A DNA stretch of 64,000 nucleotides. Source: Paraburkholderia oxyphila NBRC 105797. GTDB taxonomy: Bacteria > Pseudomonadota > Gammaproteobacteria > Burkholderiales > Burkholderiaceae. Each line of letters opens with the position of its first letter. The first letter of the stretch is position 1. The notes beneath the pieces are model-generated. The model ran no database searches and had not been told where the DNA came from. It worked only from the letters and a program-made list of their open reading frames with translations. This document shows positions 1 to 8,698 of the stretch, piece after piece. The DNA is taken from contig NZ_BAYD01000018.1 of NCBI RefSeq assembly GCF_000685075.1, positions 62,001 to 126,000 of the forward strand. Direction: 5' to 3'. The position numbers and the translations under genes were made by a program.

Positions 1-2
1 TT

Positions 3-98
3 CCCGAAATATTTCGTTTCGCGAACCGAGTGGACTGCCTCGACACGATATTCGAAAAGCTTGCCGATGCCCTCGGTGCCTTGAATGCGCCGGGGTAG
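3..98 (+). CDS. Possible 3' end of an unrecognised protein
   Basis: Reading frame 3 is open from the window edge to a TAG at 96-98 and encodes about 31 residues ending in DALGALNAPG. The alternating charged and hydrophobic residues would suit a C-terminal helix. I do not recognise the family and the rest lies outside the window. A short open frame in GC-rich DNA could be chance, so this is a weak call. Confidence 0.2.
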   Translation, partial: PEIFRFANRVDCLDTIFEKLADALGALNAPG

Positions 99-880
99 CA
101 GTACATCCTGAACGAAATCTTGTCTCTGTTTGTGCCACTCCAGGGTGATGGCGCGGTCTGGAAACTCTGGGCCGCAGATGCGCACCGGGCTGAATTCATT
201 CCTCAGGGTACAGACGTAAGAAGGCCACATGTTCAGCACGCCTCCTGCAGCGTGGCGCCGCATGCGGAGTTCTCGCCAGGTCGTTCGATTTTCCGTCGTG
301 TTACTGTGGCCTTCATGTGCGTTACCTGCACGAACAAGGGTGATACGATGAAGAGCGGGGGTGTTGCATGTGGTGTCACGCGAGGCGACTCCACTCCCTG
401 TTAATGATTTTTCGTGTGTCAATCAGAAAAATCTGAAAACAGATTTGCAATCCTTATCAATCAATCGACCAAACACTTCCCGCGCGGCGCCTGATATCGA
501 TCAGTCATTGACAGATCGAGTCATGGGGAATGAGGGTGAGCGGGCACAAGACAAACCGCACACCCGTACGGGTGTGCGGGACACAGCTACCAGACCACGA
601 CGCCTGGGCCATTTATCGCTACCGCGTTAAATGGCATCTTGATTCTAGGACTACAGGTGCAGTGCGTGATTTGACAAGTGTCAACCGCCCACAATACGGG
701 CTGCAAGATTCTCCATTGCTGTCAGGCACGTCTGAAAATTCGCGCCGCAGGATTTTTGACTGACTGCCATCAGATGCCTGCAAGCGGAACGCCCCGGACA
801 CCCTCAACGGACCTCGTGAATAGAACGCGCCAAGTGCCTGCACAAGCGGCGTAATGCAAGCCCAGTCCGCCAGACTCCGC
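99..880. other. Gene-free region with palindromes
   Basis: No open frame here looks like a protein: those present are rich in Arg, Ser and Pro and lack ribosome binding sites. The stretch has more A+T than its surroundings between about 400 and 500. It contains a 24 bp perfect palindrome (556-579) and a shorter inverted repeat, TTGACA-AG-TGTCAA, at 671-684. Either could bind a dimeric regulator, but no gene start follows closely: the nearest gene, at 881-2212, ends here on the opposite strand. Confidence 0.6.
556..579. repeat. 24 bp perfect palindrome
   Basis: The half-site CCGCACACCCGT is followed at once by its exact reverse complement. There is no T tract on either side, so a classical intrinsic terminator is unlikely. 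An operator, or a hairpin near the end of the upstream transcript, are the alternatives. Confidence 0.85.
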
Positions 881-2212
881 TCAGTCGCCCAACGCATCCA
901 GCCGCTCGACGATCTCATCGAACAATGGCCGCATCTCGACATGCTCGCCGAGACAGTCCGCAATCAGCGCGTCGAACTCAACGGAGCGGTCACCCACTTG
1001 CCCGGCCAGGCGTTGCACGAGCTCTTCGAGCAGGCAACCGAACGCGCGCACTTCGATCCGCTCGAGCGCCTGCGCCTGTGCACCATCGGCTGCATCATGA
1101 AACGACGCCGCGCCAAAATCGCCGAGCAACACGTGCCCCGCACCGTCATGCAGGATGTTGTGCGCATACAGATCGCCGTGCATGATCCCGCGCCGGTGCA
1201 GATGCCGCGCCGCCGACGCCATCCCTCGCGCGATCCGCAAGGCAATCGGCCGATCGAACCGCACGTCGTCCGCATACACGTCGCGCGTGCACGAGTCGAG
1301 GCTCGGCGGCCCCGCGAGATTGCGGAACGCCGGATCGATCAACGCCATCACGAGGCCATGCTCGTCGAGCGGATGCCCGGTGATCTTGCCGAGCACAGGA
1401 ATGAGATTCGGGTGCGCGCCGGCTTGCAGACAGGCGGCCATTTCGAGGTCCGGCAAACCATCGCTCGTCACGGCCCCCTTGAACAGCTTGACGGCAACGG
1501 CCTCGGCCGGATGCCCGTCGCGCAGCAGACGCGTCGCGCGGTGAATCACGCCCGATGCGCCCTCGCCCAACGCTTGCCCGAGCGCGAGCGTATGCCAGTC
1601 GATATCGGGCACCGGCGCATTCGCCAATGCCGCCCGCTCGCGCGCGGCGTTCAGCGGATTGCCGGCGCAGGCGAGCCACGCAAGCCGCGGCAGGCGCAGC
1701 AGCCACTCGGGCAACGCGTCGAGATGGTTCGCGGAAATGCGCAGCAGTTCCAGGCGGTTCAATGCCGCCATGGTCTCGGGCAGCGCGCGCAGCCGGTTGC
1801 CCGCCAGCATCAGCTTCTGCAGATTCGGCCGCTCGCCGATCTCCGCCGGCAGCGTTTCGATGGCGTTGTCGGTCAGGATCAGCCAGCGCAATGGCAACGG
1901 CAGCGCGCGCGCCGGAACGTGCTGGATCCGGTTCGCCTTGAAGCCCACCATGCTCAGCGATTCGCAGTCGCCGAGCACGGCCGGCAACTCGGTGAACGAG
2001 TTATTCGAGGCGAACAGAATGCGCAGCTTGCGCAACTTCGGCAAATCGTCCGGCAGCGCGGTGAGCGCATTGCCGGAGAGGTCGAGCACTTCGAGCGTGT
2101 CGGCGAGGTCGAAGATCTCGCGCGGAAATTCGCTCAACCCGCAAGCGAGCTTGAGCTGTCGTGCGCCGGCGAGTTGCCCGTCGCGCAGTTGTTCGAGGGT
2201 AGAGGTCTTCAC
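881..2212 (-). CDS. Leucine-rich-repeat protein with protein kinase-like domain
   Basis: A 443-residue protein. Residues about 30-185 form seven or so leucine-rich repeats with motifs such as LEVLDLSGNAL and LQKLMLAGNRL. Residues about 207-440 form a eukaryotic-like kinase fold: glycine loop GEGASG near 216, VAVKLF with the ATP lysine at 242, a catalytic loop HGDLYAHN (345-352) and GDFG (364-367). The catalytic Asp347, Asn352 and the DFG Asp are present, while the usual Arg of HRD is Gly, as in other RD-negative kinases. The start is GTG, because no in-frame ATG precedes the repeats, and no good Shine-Dalgarno is visible. No signal peptide or membrane segment is seen, so it is probably cytosolic or an exported effector. 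The role is unknown; LRR-kinase fusions are commoner in plants and amoebae than in bacteria. Confidence 0.85.
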   Translation of the reverse strand: MKTSTLEQLRDGQLAGARQLKLACGLSEFPREIFDLADTLEVLDLSGNALTALPDDLPKLRKLRILFASNNSFTELPAVLGDCESLSMVGFKANRIQHVPARALPLPLRWLILTDNAIETLPAEIGERPNLQKLMLAGNRLRALPETMAALNRLELLRISANHLDALPEWLLRLPRLAWLACAGNPLNAARERAALANAPVPDIDWHTLALGQALGEGASGVIHRATRLLRDGHPAEAVAVKLFKGAVTSDGLPDLEMAACLQAGAHPNLIPVLGKITGHPLDEHGLVMALIDPAFRNLAGPPSLDSCTRDVYADDVRFDRPIALRIARGMASAARHLHRRGIMHGDLYAHNILHDGAGHVLLGDFGAASFHDAADGAQAQALERIEVRAFGCLLEELVQRLAGQVGDRSVEFDALIADCLGEHVEMRPLFDEIVERLDALGD

Positions 2213-2314
2213 GCGTGGATCGATGAGGCTATGGCAAAAAAATTCGGCAAGCGCCGGTGCGCAACGCGGCGCCGGCGATGGCCATTCTAGCGGCAGACGC
2301 CTCGCGTGCCATCG

Positions 2315-3439
2315 CTATTGCGGCAACTCGAGGTCCTTGATGACGGCGCGCAGAAAACGCGCGGCCTCCCCGCCCGTGACCACCCGATGATCGAATGTGA
2401 GGCTCAGCGGCAAGATCCGGTGCACGGCGGGCGCGCCCTCGTGCGCCACGACCTGATCGTGGATGCGTCCCGCGCCAAGGATCGCAACCGTGGGCGGCAC
2501 CACCACGGGCGCCGCATATTTACCGGCGATCATGCCGAAGTTCGACAACGTGATCGTATTGCCGCGCATTTCCTCGGGCGGAATCTTGCGCGCGCGAATA
2601 TCGGCGCGCATGCGGTCGAGCCCGGCGCGCAGGCCGGCCGAATCGCGATGCGCAACATCGCGCAGCACCGGCACGAACAAGCCGTCCGGTAGATCGACGG
2701 CAATGCCAAGATCGATTTTCGCGACCACGTGGCGGCGCTCCATCTTCGCGTCGAACCATGCGTTCAGCCCCGGCTCCACATGGCACCCGGCCACCAGCGC
2801 GCGGACCAGACGGATCGTCACGTCGGTATGGGGCGGCCACGCGTAAATGTCGGCATCGTCGATGACGGTTGCGGCCGCCACTTCGTTCTGGGCGCGCGCC
2901 ATGTTGTGCGCCATCGCACGGCGCACGCCGCGCAGCACTTCGGGCGGACCGAGCTCGGCGAGCAGCTTGGCCGCGCGCTGCACGTCGGCCGCCGTGATGA
3001 CGCCCTCGGGTCCCGAAGGCGTCACCATCGCGAGATCGATGTCGAGCTTGCGCGCAAGCGCCCGCACCGCGGGCATCGCCTTGATGGCGCCATGCCCTGC
3101 CCCCGTGCCGCCGCCGAGCGCAGCCGGCGCCTCCTGCACCAGTTGCCGGCCCACTTCCATGTGGCCGACCACCGTGCCGGCATCGGCGTCCTCGGCGCCC
3201 GCGCTATCGCCTTCGAACGCAACCAGCGGCGCTCCCAGATGCACGATGTCGCCGGGCTTGCCGAACAGCTTCGCAACGCGGCCCGATTGCGGCGATGGAA
3301 TCTCGACGATCGCCTTGGCCGTCTCGACCGAAACGAGCGGCTGGTCCGCGCGAATCTCGTCCCCGCTCTTGACGTGCCATTCGACGATTTCCGCTTCCTG
3401 GAGGCCCTCGCCCAGATCGGGCAGCTTGAAGATCTTCAT
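2315..3439 (-). CDS. Dihydrolipoamide acyltransferase (E2) of a 2-oxo acid dehydrogenase
   Basis: A 374-residue E2 subunit that carries the acyl group on lipoate and passes it to CoA. The N-terminus MKIFKLPDLGEGL begins a lipoyl domain with the lipoylated lysine in ETAKA (Lys42). A peripheral subunit-binding segment lies around 135-170 (MPAVRALARKLDIDL), followed by the catalytic domain ending in FDHRVVTGGEAARFL (His351). The usual Asp of HxxxDG is Thr, a variant I have seen in some proteobacterial E2 proteins. Upstream alternative starts would only add Arg-rich sequence. The ATG lies 4 bp after the E1beta stop. No E3 lipoamide dehydrogenase gene is adjacent. The substrate, pyruvate or branched-chain oxo acids, cannot be settled from sequence. 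Confidence 0.93.
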   Translation of the reverse strand: MKIFKLPDLGEGLQEAEIVEWHVKSGDEIRADQPLVSVETAKAIVEIPSPQSGRVAKLFGKPGDIVHLGAPLVAFEGDSAGAEDADAGTVVGHMEVGRQLVQEAPAALGGGTGAGHGAIKAMPAVRALARKLDIDLAMVTPSGPEGVITAADVQRAAKLLAELGPPEVLRGVRRAMAHNMARAQNEVAAATVIDDADIYAWPPHTDVTIRLVRALVAGCHVEPGLNAWFDAKMERRHVVAKIDLGIAVDLPDGLFVPVLRDVAHRDSAGLRAGLDRMRADIRARKIPPEEMRGNTITLSNFGMIAGKYAAPVVVPPTVAILGAGRIHDQVVAHEGAPAVHRILPLSLTFDHRVVTGGEAARFLRAVIKDLELPQ

Positions 3440-3443
3440 GGTT

Positions 3444-4424
3444 TCACTGCGCCTCCAGCGCTTGCCTGACCGCCGCGACGATGCGCGTGGTGCCCGGCAT
3501 GTAGTGACTTTCGAGTCTGTAGAGCGGAACCACCACGTCATAACCCGTCACGCGCTGCACCGGCGCGAGCAGCGAATACAGGCCGCGCTCCGCGATACCG
3601 GCGGCAATCTCCGCGCCCACGCCGCCTGTGCGTGAGCCTTCGTGCACGATCACGCAGCGCCCCGTTTTGGCCACCGAGGCAAGAATTGTCTCCATGTCGA
3701 GCGGCTTGAGCGTGGCCACGTCGATCACTTCCGCGCTCACGCCCTCCTGCGCGAGCAGATCGGCGGCCGCAAGCGCTTCCTGAAGCGCGCCGCCCCAGCT
3801 CACGAGCGTCACGTCCGTGCCGTCGCGCAGCACATAACAGCAGTCGAGCGGCAGCGCCTCGCCGTTGTCCTCCACGGACTGCCTGAAGAGACGGTAGAGG
3901 CGCGTGGGCTCGAAGAACATCACCGGGTCCGGGTCGCGGATGGCCGCCAGCAGCAGCCCATAGGCACGCGCGGGCGACGACGGCGTCACGACGCGCAAGC
4001 CCGGAATGTGCGCAAACAAGGCTTCGGGGCTTTCGGAGTGGTGCTCGGGCGCGTGGATGCCCGCGCCGCATGGCGACCGGATCACGAGCGGACAGCTGAG
4101 CCTGCCGCGCGTCCTGTGCCGCAAACGCGACGCATGGTTCAGCACGTGATCGATGGCCGGATAAATGAAGCCGCTGAACTGAATCTCGGCAACCGGCTTC
4201 AGCCCCATGGCAGCCATGCCGACCGCCGTGCCGCCGATCGCCGTTTCCGCGAGCGGTGTATCGATCACGCGCTGCGCGCCAAAGCGCGCCTGCAAGCCCG
4301 CCGTGGTGCGAAACACGCCGCCGTTCACGCCGATGTCCTCGCCGAGCAGCACGACCTCGGGGTCGTGCTCGAGCGCCCAGGCGAGCGCGAGATTGATCGC
4401 CTCGACCATGTTCAAGTCAGCCAT
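3444..4424 (-). CDS. 2-oxo acid dehydrogenase E1 component, beta subunit
   Basis: A 326-residue transketolase-like beta subunit starting MADLNMVEAINLALAWALEHD. Diagnostic stretches are VVLLGEDIGVNGGVFRTT, TPLAETAIGGTAVGMAAMG and the C-terminal domain with VTLVSWGGALQEALAAADLL. It pairs with the alpha subunit to form the ThDP-dependent E1 that decarboxylates the 2-oxo acid and acylates the E2 lipoate. Its ATG overlaps the end of the alpha gene by 8 bp, which suggests translational coupling. Open frame upstream of this ATG is Arg/Ser-rich and only shadows the alpha gene. Confidence 0.94.
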   Translation of the reverse strand: MADLNMVEAINLALAWALEHDPEVVLLGEDIGVNGGVFRTTAGLQARFGAQRVIDTPLAETAIGGTAVGMAAMGLKPVAEIQFSGFIYPAIDHVLNHASRLRHRTRGRLSCPLVIRSPCGAGIHAPEHHSESPEALFAHIPGLRVVTPSSPARAYGLLLAAIRDPDPVMFFEPTRLYRLFRQSVEDNGEALPLDCCYVLRDGTDVTLVSWGGALQEALAAADLLAQEGVSAEVIDVATLKPLDMETILASVAKTGRCVIVHEGSRTGGVGAEIAAGIAERGLYSLLAPVQRVTGYDVVVPLYRLESHYMPGTTRIVAAVRQALEAQ

Positions 4425-5514
4425 GGCCGTTCTCCGCAACGGACGCAGCCTGAGCGAAGCGCTGGGCCATCGCCAGTTGCTCGCGCATCGCGAGCGGCAA
4501 GACCTCGAAGAGATGATCGAACATCGACGCCACGTCCGGCGGCGCGACCGCGAGATACGCCTCGACCGCCTGCTCGACCTGGGCATGACACGCCTTGCCG
4601 AGCTGCTCGTCCTGCGCCTTGTCCAGCACCTTCATGCGCATCAGGTACGACCGCAAGCGGCGCAGCGGCTCGAATTCCCACTGCTGGCTGAGCACCTCGG
4701 CGTCGCGATAGCGGGTGGCGTCGTCGGCCGTCGTGTGGTCACCCAGCCGATAGCTGAGCGCTTCGATCAGCGTGGGACCGTCGCCGCGCCGCGCCTTCGC
4801 GAGCGCCGCCGCCACCACGTGATGCACGGCAATCACGTCGTTGCCGTCGACCTGCACGCCGTCGATGCCCGCCGCGACCGCCTTTTGTGCGAGCGTACGC
4901 GCCGCGCTCTGCTGGCTGCGCGGCAGCGAAATCGCCCACTGGTTGTTGTTGATGACGAGCACGAGCGGCGCCTGCCACGCGCCCGCAAAGTTCATCGCCT
5001 CGTAGAAGTCGCCCTTGGAGGTGGCGCCATCGCCGAAAATCGCCACCGCGACGCGCGGCTCCTTGCGCAGCTGGAACGCATAGGCGGCGCCGGCCGCATG
5101 GCAAACCTGCGTGCCGATCGGCACGCAGTTCGGAAAGTCCAGACGCGGCACGCTGAAGTCGCTGCCACGCTCGTCGCCGCCCCAGTAGAGCAGGCTTTCG
5201 GTCATCGTGACGCCGCGCAGCAATTGGGCCGCGTGGTCGCGATAGGAAGGAAACAGCACGTCTTCGGGCCGCATCGCGCTGGCCACGCCCACGCCGATCG
5301 CCTCCTGGCCCACCGACGAAGCAAAGGTGCCAAGCTGGCCCGTACGTTGCAGGGCCACCGCCTTGGTGTCGAACGCCCTCGTCAACAGCATGGCGCGATA
5401 GAGCGGCAGGAGCGCCAGGGGATCGCTCGCGAAGGACGGCAGCGGATGAACGGGCTCGCCGTCGGGGCCGAGATACTGCGTGTAGCCGATTTGAAAACTG
5501 GCAGCCGTGGTCAT
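4417..5514 (-). CDS. 2-oxo acid dehydrogenase E1 component, alpha subunit
   Basis: A 365-residue alpha subunit. The ThDP/Mg motif is clear: GDGATSKGDFYEAMNFAG followed by INNNQWAIS. Other family signatures are GQEAIGVGVASAM, FPSYRDHAAQLLRG and the phosphorylation-loop-like YRLGDHTTADDATRYR. The start is supported by AAGGAGG about 5 bp upstream. It is the first gene of the E1alpha-E1beta-E2 operon. The length and N-terminus (IGYTQYLGPDGEP) resemble proteins annotated as pyruvate dehydrogenase alpha in Burkholderia and Xanthomonas; branched-chain oxo acid activity remains possible. Confidence 0.94.
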   Translation of the reverse strand: MTTAASFQIGYTQYLGPDGEPVHPLPSFASDPLALLPLYRAMLLTRAFDTKAVALQRTGQLGTFASSVGQEAIGVGVASAMRPEDVLFPSYRDHAAQLLRGVTMTESLLYWGGDERGSDFSVPRLDFPNCVPIGTQVCHAAGAAYAFQLRKEPRVAVAIFGDGATSKGDFYEAMNFAGAWQAPLVLVINNNQWAISLPRSQQSAARTLAQKAVAAGIDGVQVDGNDVIAVHHVVAAALAKARRGDGPTLIEALSYRLGDHTTADDATRYRDAEVLSQQWEFEPLRRLRSYLMRMKVLDKAQDEQLGKACHAQVEQAVEAYLAVAPPDVASMFDHLFEVLPLAMREQLAMAQRFAQAASVAENGHG

Positions 5515-5582
5515 GACGGCCTCCTTGGTGTTTTCAAATATCGTAGGTCTTCTCGCGGGGGTGTGCTTGCGCGATGCGATCG

Positions 5583-5912
5583 CTATGCAGCGCTAAAAAC
5601 CACGGCGCCCTGGTTGGCGACTTGCGTGAACGCCCGCACGAAGCGGTAAGTTTGCCCGCCGATGGTGAGCTCGTTAAAGCCGGACTGGGTGACGCCCAGC
5701 ACGGCGCTCGCCATCGCGTTTCGAATCGCGCCGTGGCGAGTCCAGCCCTCCTCGGGCTCGCTCGCGTCGCCGAGGAAGATGTCGCTGCTCTCCGCGTGGC
5801 TGCGAACCAGAATCAGGCTCTGCCCCCGGTCCAGCAGCAGCTCGAGATATTCAGCGAGGGTAGCCAGCGCCTCGGCATCGGCATTGTGAGACTCACGAGA
5901 GTTTGAGGTCAT
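5583..5912 (-). CDS. Conserved hypothetical protein
   Basis: A 109-residue soluble protein without signal peptide or membrane segment. It is acidic at the N-terminus (ESHNADAEALATLAEYLELLLDRG) with a beta-rich second half (GFNELTIGGQTYRFVRAFTQV). An AGGTG sequence precedes the ATG. It lies 68 bp upstream of the E1alpha gene on the same strand, so it may share the transcript. I do not recognise a named family. Confidence 0.7.
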   Translation of the reverse strand: MTSNSRESHNADAEALATLAEYLELLLDRGQSLILVRSHAESSDIFLGDASEPEEGWTRHGAIRNAMASAVLGVTQSGFNELTIGGQTYRFVRAFTQVANQGAVVFSAA

Positions 5913-6119
5913 GGGGCACCTGTGCTGATTGGCACGACGCTTTCTATCCTACACGTCCGTGATGCAGTTGCGCGCGGAGTTGTACCGTAGCGATGCCGCC
6001 TGGCCAGGTAAATTCAACCGCTGCGCCCCGCGCAAGGTACGACGCGCCACTTCGCTGCAGCAGGCGTAACATGAAATATTGCCGCGTGGCGCACACTCGC
6101 TCGAGCGTAGGGAGCCAAC

Positions 6120-6629
6120 ATGAGACGTCTTTATTTCCTGGCACCTGATATCCCCACGGCCAGGGCCGTCGTGGACGACCTGCTGCTGGCACGCATCACC
6201 TGGCGGCATCTGCACGTGCTCGCGAACCACACAGTCCAGCTCGATGAATTGCCCGGCGCCTCGTTGCTGCAAAGCAGCGACGTCGTGCACGCGCTCGAAC
6301 GCGGCGTGGCGTTGGGCGGCGCGGCCGGCGCCATTATGGGCCTCGCGGCGCTGGTCTTTCCGCCCGCGGAGCTCGTGATCGGCGGCGGCGCGGTCGTGGC
6401 CTTGACGTTGGCGGGCGCGGGCTTCGGCGCGTGGACGGCCGCCATGATCGGCGTGGACGAGCCGAACGCGCGGCTCGAACGCTTTCGCGAGGCCATCCGC
6501 AACGGGCAATTCCTGATCATGGCCGACGTGCCCGCCTCGCGCGAGGAAGAAATCGCGCAAACGGTCGCGAAGCATGTTCCAAGGGCGGATCCGGAAGGCG
6601 CCGAGCCCACGACGCCGATTTTCCCGTAA
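6120..6629 (+). CDS. Predicted inner membrane protein, DUF1269-like
   Basis: A 169-residue protein with a short N-terminal cytoplasmic part (MRRLYFLAPDIPTARAVVDDL) that resembles the DUF1269 start. A glycine-rich hydrophobic hairpin spans residues about 63-111 (ALGGAAGAIMGLAALVF and LVIGGGAVVALTLAGAGFG). The C-terminal part is charged (RLERFREAIRNGQFLIMADVP). An AGGGAG sequence upstream supports the start. It is convergent with glnA. Function unknown; proteins of this type are often stress-induced. Confidence 0.8.
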   Translation: MRRLYFLAPDIPTARAVVDDLLLARITWRHLHVLANHTVQLDELPGASLLQSSDVVHALERGVALGGAAGAIMGLAALVFPPAELVIGGGAVVALTLAGAGFGAWTAAMIGVDEPNARLERFREAIRNGQFLIMADVPASREEEIAQTVAKHVPRADPEGAEPTTPIFP

Positions 6630-6681
6630 GCGCGCTTGTACGCGTGGACGGTGGGCTGCACCGGGGTGTGTTCGTATCGAC

Positions 6682-6704
6682 GCGGCGGCCGTACGCGCCG
6701 CCGC
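6682..6704. terminator. GC hairpin between convergent genes
   Basis: GCGGCGG (6682-6688) pairs with CCGCCGC (6698-6704) around a 9-nt loop, between the DUF1269-like gene and glnA. There is no T tract, so termination is only plausible. Confidence 0.35.
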
Positions 6705-6732
6705 CGCTAAACCTCCCCGTTCTGGCGCAGCA

Positions 6733-8232
6733 TCAAACGTCGAAGTACAGATAGAACTCCCATGGATGCGGCCGGATTCTGACCGCGTCGATCTCGCGCT
6801 TGCGCTTGTACTCGAGCCAGGTATCGATCACGTCTTCGGTGAAGACGTCGCCTCTGCGCAGGAACTCGTTGTCGGCCTCGAGCGCCTTGAGCGCTTCGTC
6901 GAGAGAACCCGGCACCTGGCGCACGTTCTTTGCTTTCTCGGGCGGCAGATCGTAAATGTTGACGTCGAGTGGATCGCCGGGGTCCGTCTTGTTTTCGATG
7001 CCGTCGAGCCCCGCCATCAGCATCGCCGCGAATGCGAGGTAAGCATTGGCCGAGGGATCGGGACAGCGGAACTCGACCCGCCGCGCATTGGGCGAATCGG
7101 AGTACGCAGGAATGCGCGCGGCCGCCGAGCGGTTGCGTTGTGACATCGCCAGATTCACGGGCGCCTCGTAGCCGGGCACGAGGCGCTTATAGGAATTCGT
7201 GGTGGGTGCGCACAAGGCCATCAGCGCCGGCGCATGCTTGAGCAGGCCGCCGATGTACCAGCGGCACAGCGCCGAGGTGAGCGCCCAGCCGTGGGCGTCG
7301 TAGAACAGATTTTCGCTATCGTTCCAGAGGCTCTGGTGGCAGTGCATGCCGCTCGCGTTGTCGGCAAAGAGCGGCTTGGGCATGAAGGTCGCCACCTTGC
7401 CGTGCTGGCGCGCCACGTTCTTGCAAATGTACTTGTAGATCATCACGTTGTCGGCCATGCGCGTGAGCGTGGAAAAGCGCATGTCGATTTCGTTCTGCCC
7501 CGCCGTCGCCACCTCGTGGTGATGCACTTCCACCTGCACGCCGGCCTGCAGCAGCAAGAGCACGATCTCCGAGCGAATGTCCTGCAGCGTGTCATGCGGC
7601 GGCACCGGGAAGTAGCCCTCCTTGTAGCGCGATTTGTAGCCGAGATTGCCGCCGCCGAATGCGCCTTCGTCGCTGCCGGTATTCCAGTCCCCTTCCGCGG
7701 AGTCGACATAGTAGTAGCCGCTGTGCGCGTCCTGGCCAAAACGGATCGAATCGAAGATGAAGAACTCGAGCTCGGGCCCGAAGTAGCACGTCCTGGCAAT
7801 GCCGGTCTGCCGCAGATACGCTTCGGCCTTCTTCGCGATGTAGCGCGGATCGCGCGAATACGGCCCATGCAGCACGGGATCGACCACGTCGCAGATCAGC
7901 GAGAGCGTGGGCGTGTCGCTAACGGGGTCGACGAAAGCGGTTGTGGGATCGGGCTTCAGCAACATATCGGATTCCTGAATTTCCTGGAAGCCGCGAATCG
8001 ACGACCCGTCGAAGCCTATGCCGTCGGCAAAGAGACCTTCGTGCACCTCGGGCAACGTGATGGAGAAGTGCTGCCAGAGACCGGGCAGATCGGTGAATTT
8101 GAGGTCGACGATCTCGATCTTGTGCTTGCGCAACAGATCGATGACCTGTTGAGGGTTTTCGGGCCGCGTCACGCGATAACTGCCGGCGTCGATGGCCACC
8201 TCGGGTGCCGAGGGTCCTGTGGGACTGGACAT
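6733..8232 (-). CDS. glnA: Glutamine synthetase, type I
   Basis: A 499-residue glutamine synthetase that makes glutamine from glutamate, ammonia and ATP. Signatures are DGSSIRGFQEIQESDM, the ATP-binding PKPLFADNASGMHCHQSLW and the C-terminal RRVEFRCPDPSANAYLAF. The segment NIYDLPPEKAKN keeps the tyrosine used for adenylylation in GSI-beta enzymes, so control by GlnE is possible. The protein is about 30 residues longer than the usual 470; the extra residues are at the N-terminus (MSSPTGPSAPEVAIDAGSYR). A GGGAGA sequence precedes the ATG. A 67-residue gene lies 18 bp upstream on the same strand and probably shares the transcript. No glnL/glnG two-component genes are adjacent, so this may be a second copy in the genome. 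Confidence 0.95.
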   Translation of the reverse strand: MSSPTGPSAPEVAIDAGSYRVTRPENPQQVIDLLRKHKIEIVDLKFTDLPGLWQHFSITLPEVHEGLFADGIGFDGSSIRGFQEIQESDMLLKPDPTTAFVDPVSDTPTLSLICDVVDPVLHGPYSRDPRYIAKKAEAYLRQTGIARTCYFGPELEFFIFDSIRFGQDAHSGYYYVDSAEGDWNTGSDEGAFGGGNLGYKSRYKEGYFPVPPHDTLQDIRSEIVLLLLQAGVQVEVHHHEVATAGQNEIDMRFSTLTRMADNVMIYKYICKNVARQHGKVATFMPKPLFADNASGMHCHQSLWNDSENLFYDAHGWALTSALCRWYIGGLLKHAPALMALCAPTTNSYKRLVPGYEAPVNLAMSQRNRSAAARIPAYSDSPNARRVEFRCPDPSANAYLAFAAMLMAGLDGIENKTDPGDPLDVNIYDLPPEKAKNVRQVPGSLDEALKALEADNEFLRRGDVFTEDVIDTWLEYKRKREIDAVRIRPHPWEFYLYFDV

Positions 8233-8250
8233 GGGGTTCTCCCGGCGCGA

Positions 8251-8454
8251 CTACTGGTCATGCGCGAGCGCTTCGAGGCGGGCATCGCCCGCGTCTTTCG
8301 CCGCACGCTGATTGGTGTAGGTCTCGTCGGATACGAAGATGCGCCGCACGTCTCGCGCGGCAAAGTCGACCAGCGAGATGACCCAGACCCAGCCGCCCGT
8401 CCGCTCGGCCGTATGCACGAATGCGCTCACGTCGCCCTTGTTGCTTGCGTTCAT
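8251..8454 (-). CDS. Small conserved hypothetical protein upstream of glnA
   Basis: A 67-residue protein, MNASNKGDVSAFVHTAER then GGWVWVISLVDFAARDVRRIF. A strong GGAGGT sits 6 bp before this ATG, whereas the open frame extends upstream only into Pro/Arg-rich sequence. It is separated from glnA by 18 bp, so the two are likely co-transcribed. No membrane helix or known motif is seen. A role tied to nitrogen control is inferred only from position. Confidence 0.75.
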   Translation of the reverse strand: MNASNKGDVSAFVHTAERTGGWVWVISLVDFAARDVRRIFVSDETYTNQRAAKDAGDARLEALAHDQ

Positions 8455-8482
8455 GTGACCTCCGTTAAAGAATTGCATGGGG

Positions 8483-8498
8483 AGCATGGCGCGTGCCG
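8483..8498 (-). promoter_or_regulatory. Candidate sigma-54 promoter for the small gene and glnA
   Basis: On the minus strand the sequence CGGCACGCGCCATGCT matches the -24/-12 pattern TGGCACG-N4-TTGCW except at two positions, with exactly 10 nt between GG and GC. Transcription would start about 12 nt downstream, near 8473, just ahead of the GGAGGT of the small gene. Sigma-54 control of glutamine synthetase is established in other proteobacteria. Confidence 0.45.
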
Positions 8499-8698
8499 GC
8501 CTGGCCGGCCATGACGGCTCCCCTGTGCGAGTCAACGTTTCCGGACATGCGCGCGAGGTAAGGCGTCGTCCCGGTCCGGCCCCGCGCGCCATTTCATTTT
8601 AGGCAATGGGATTGGACATACCACGGGTCCATTTTGGTGCAGCCGGGCGCAAGGTAGAATCTCGCCAGAACCTCATGCCGCCCATCGGGGAGTGCGTT

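Noticed and set aside
854..2290. Long plus-strand frame opposite the LRR-kinase gene
   Set aside because: Arg/Gln-rich composition, no ribosome binding site and no domains; it is the antisense of a clearly better protein.
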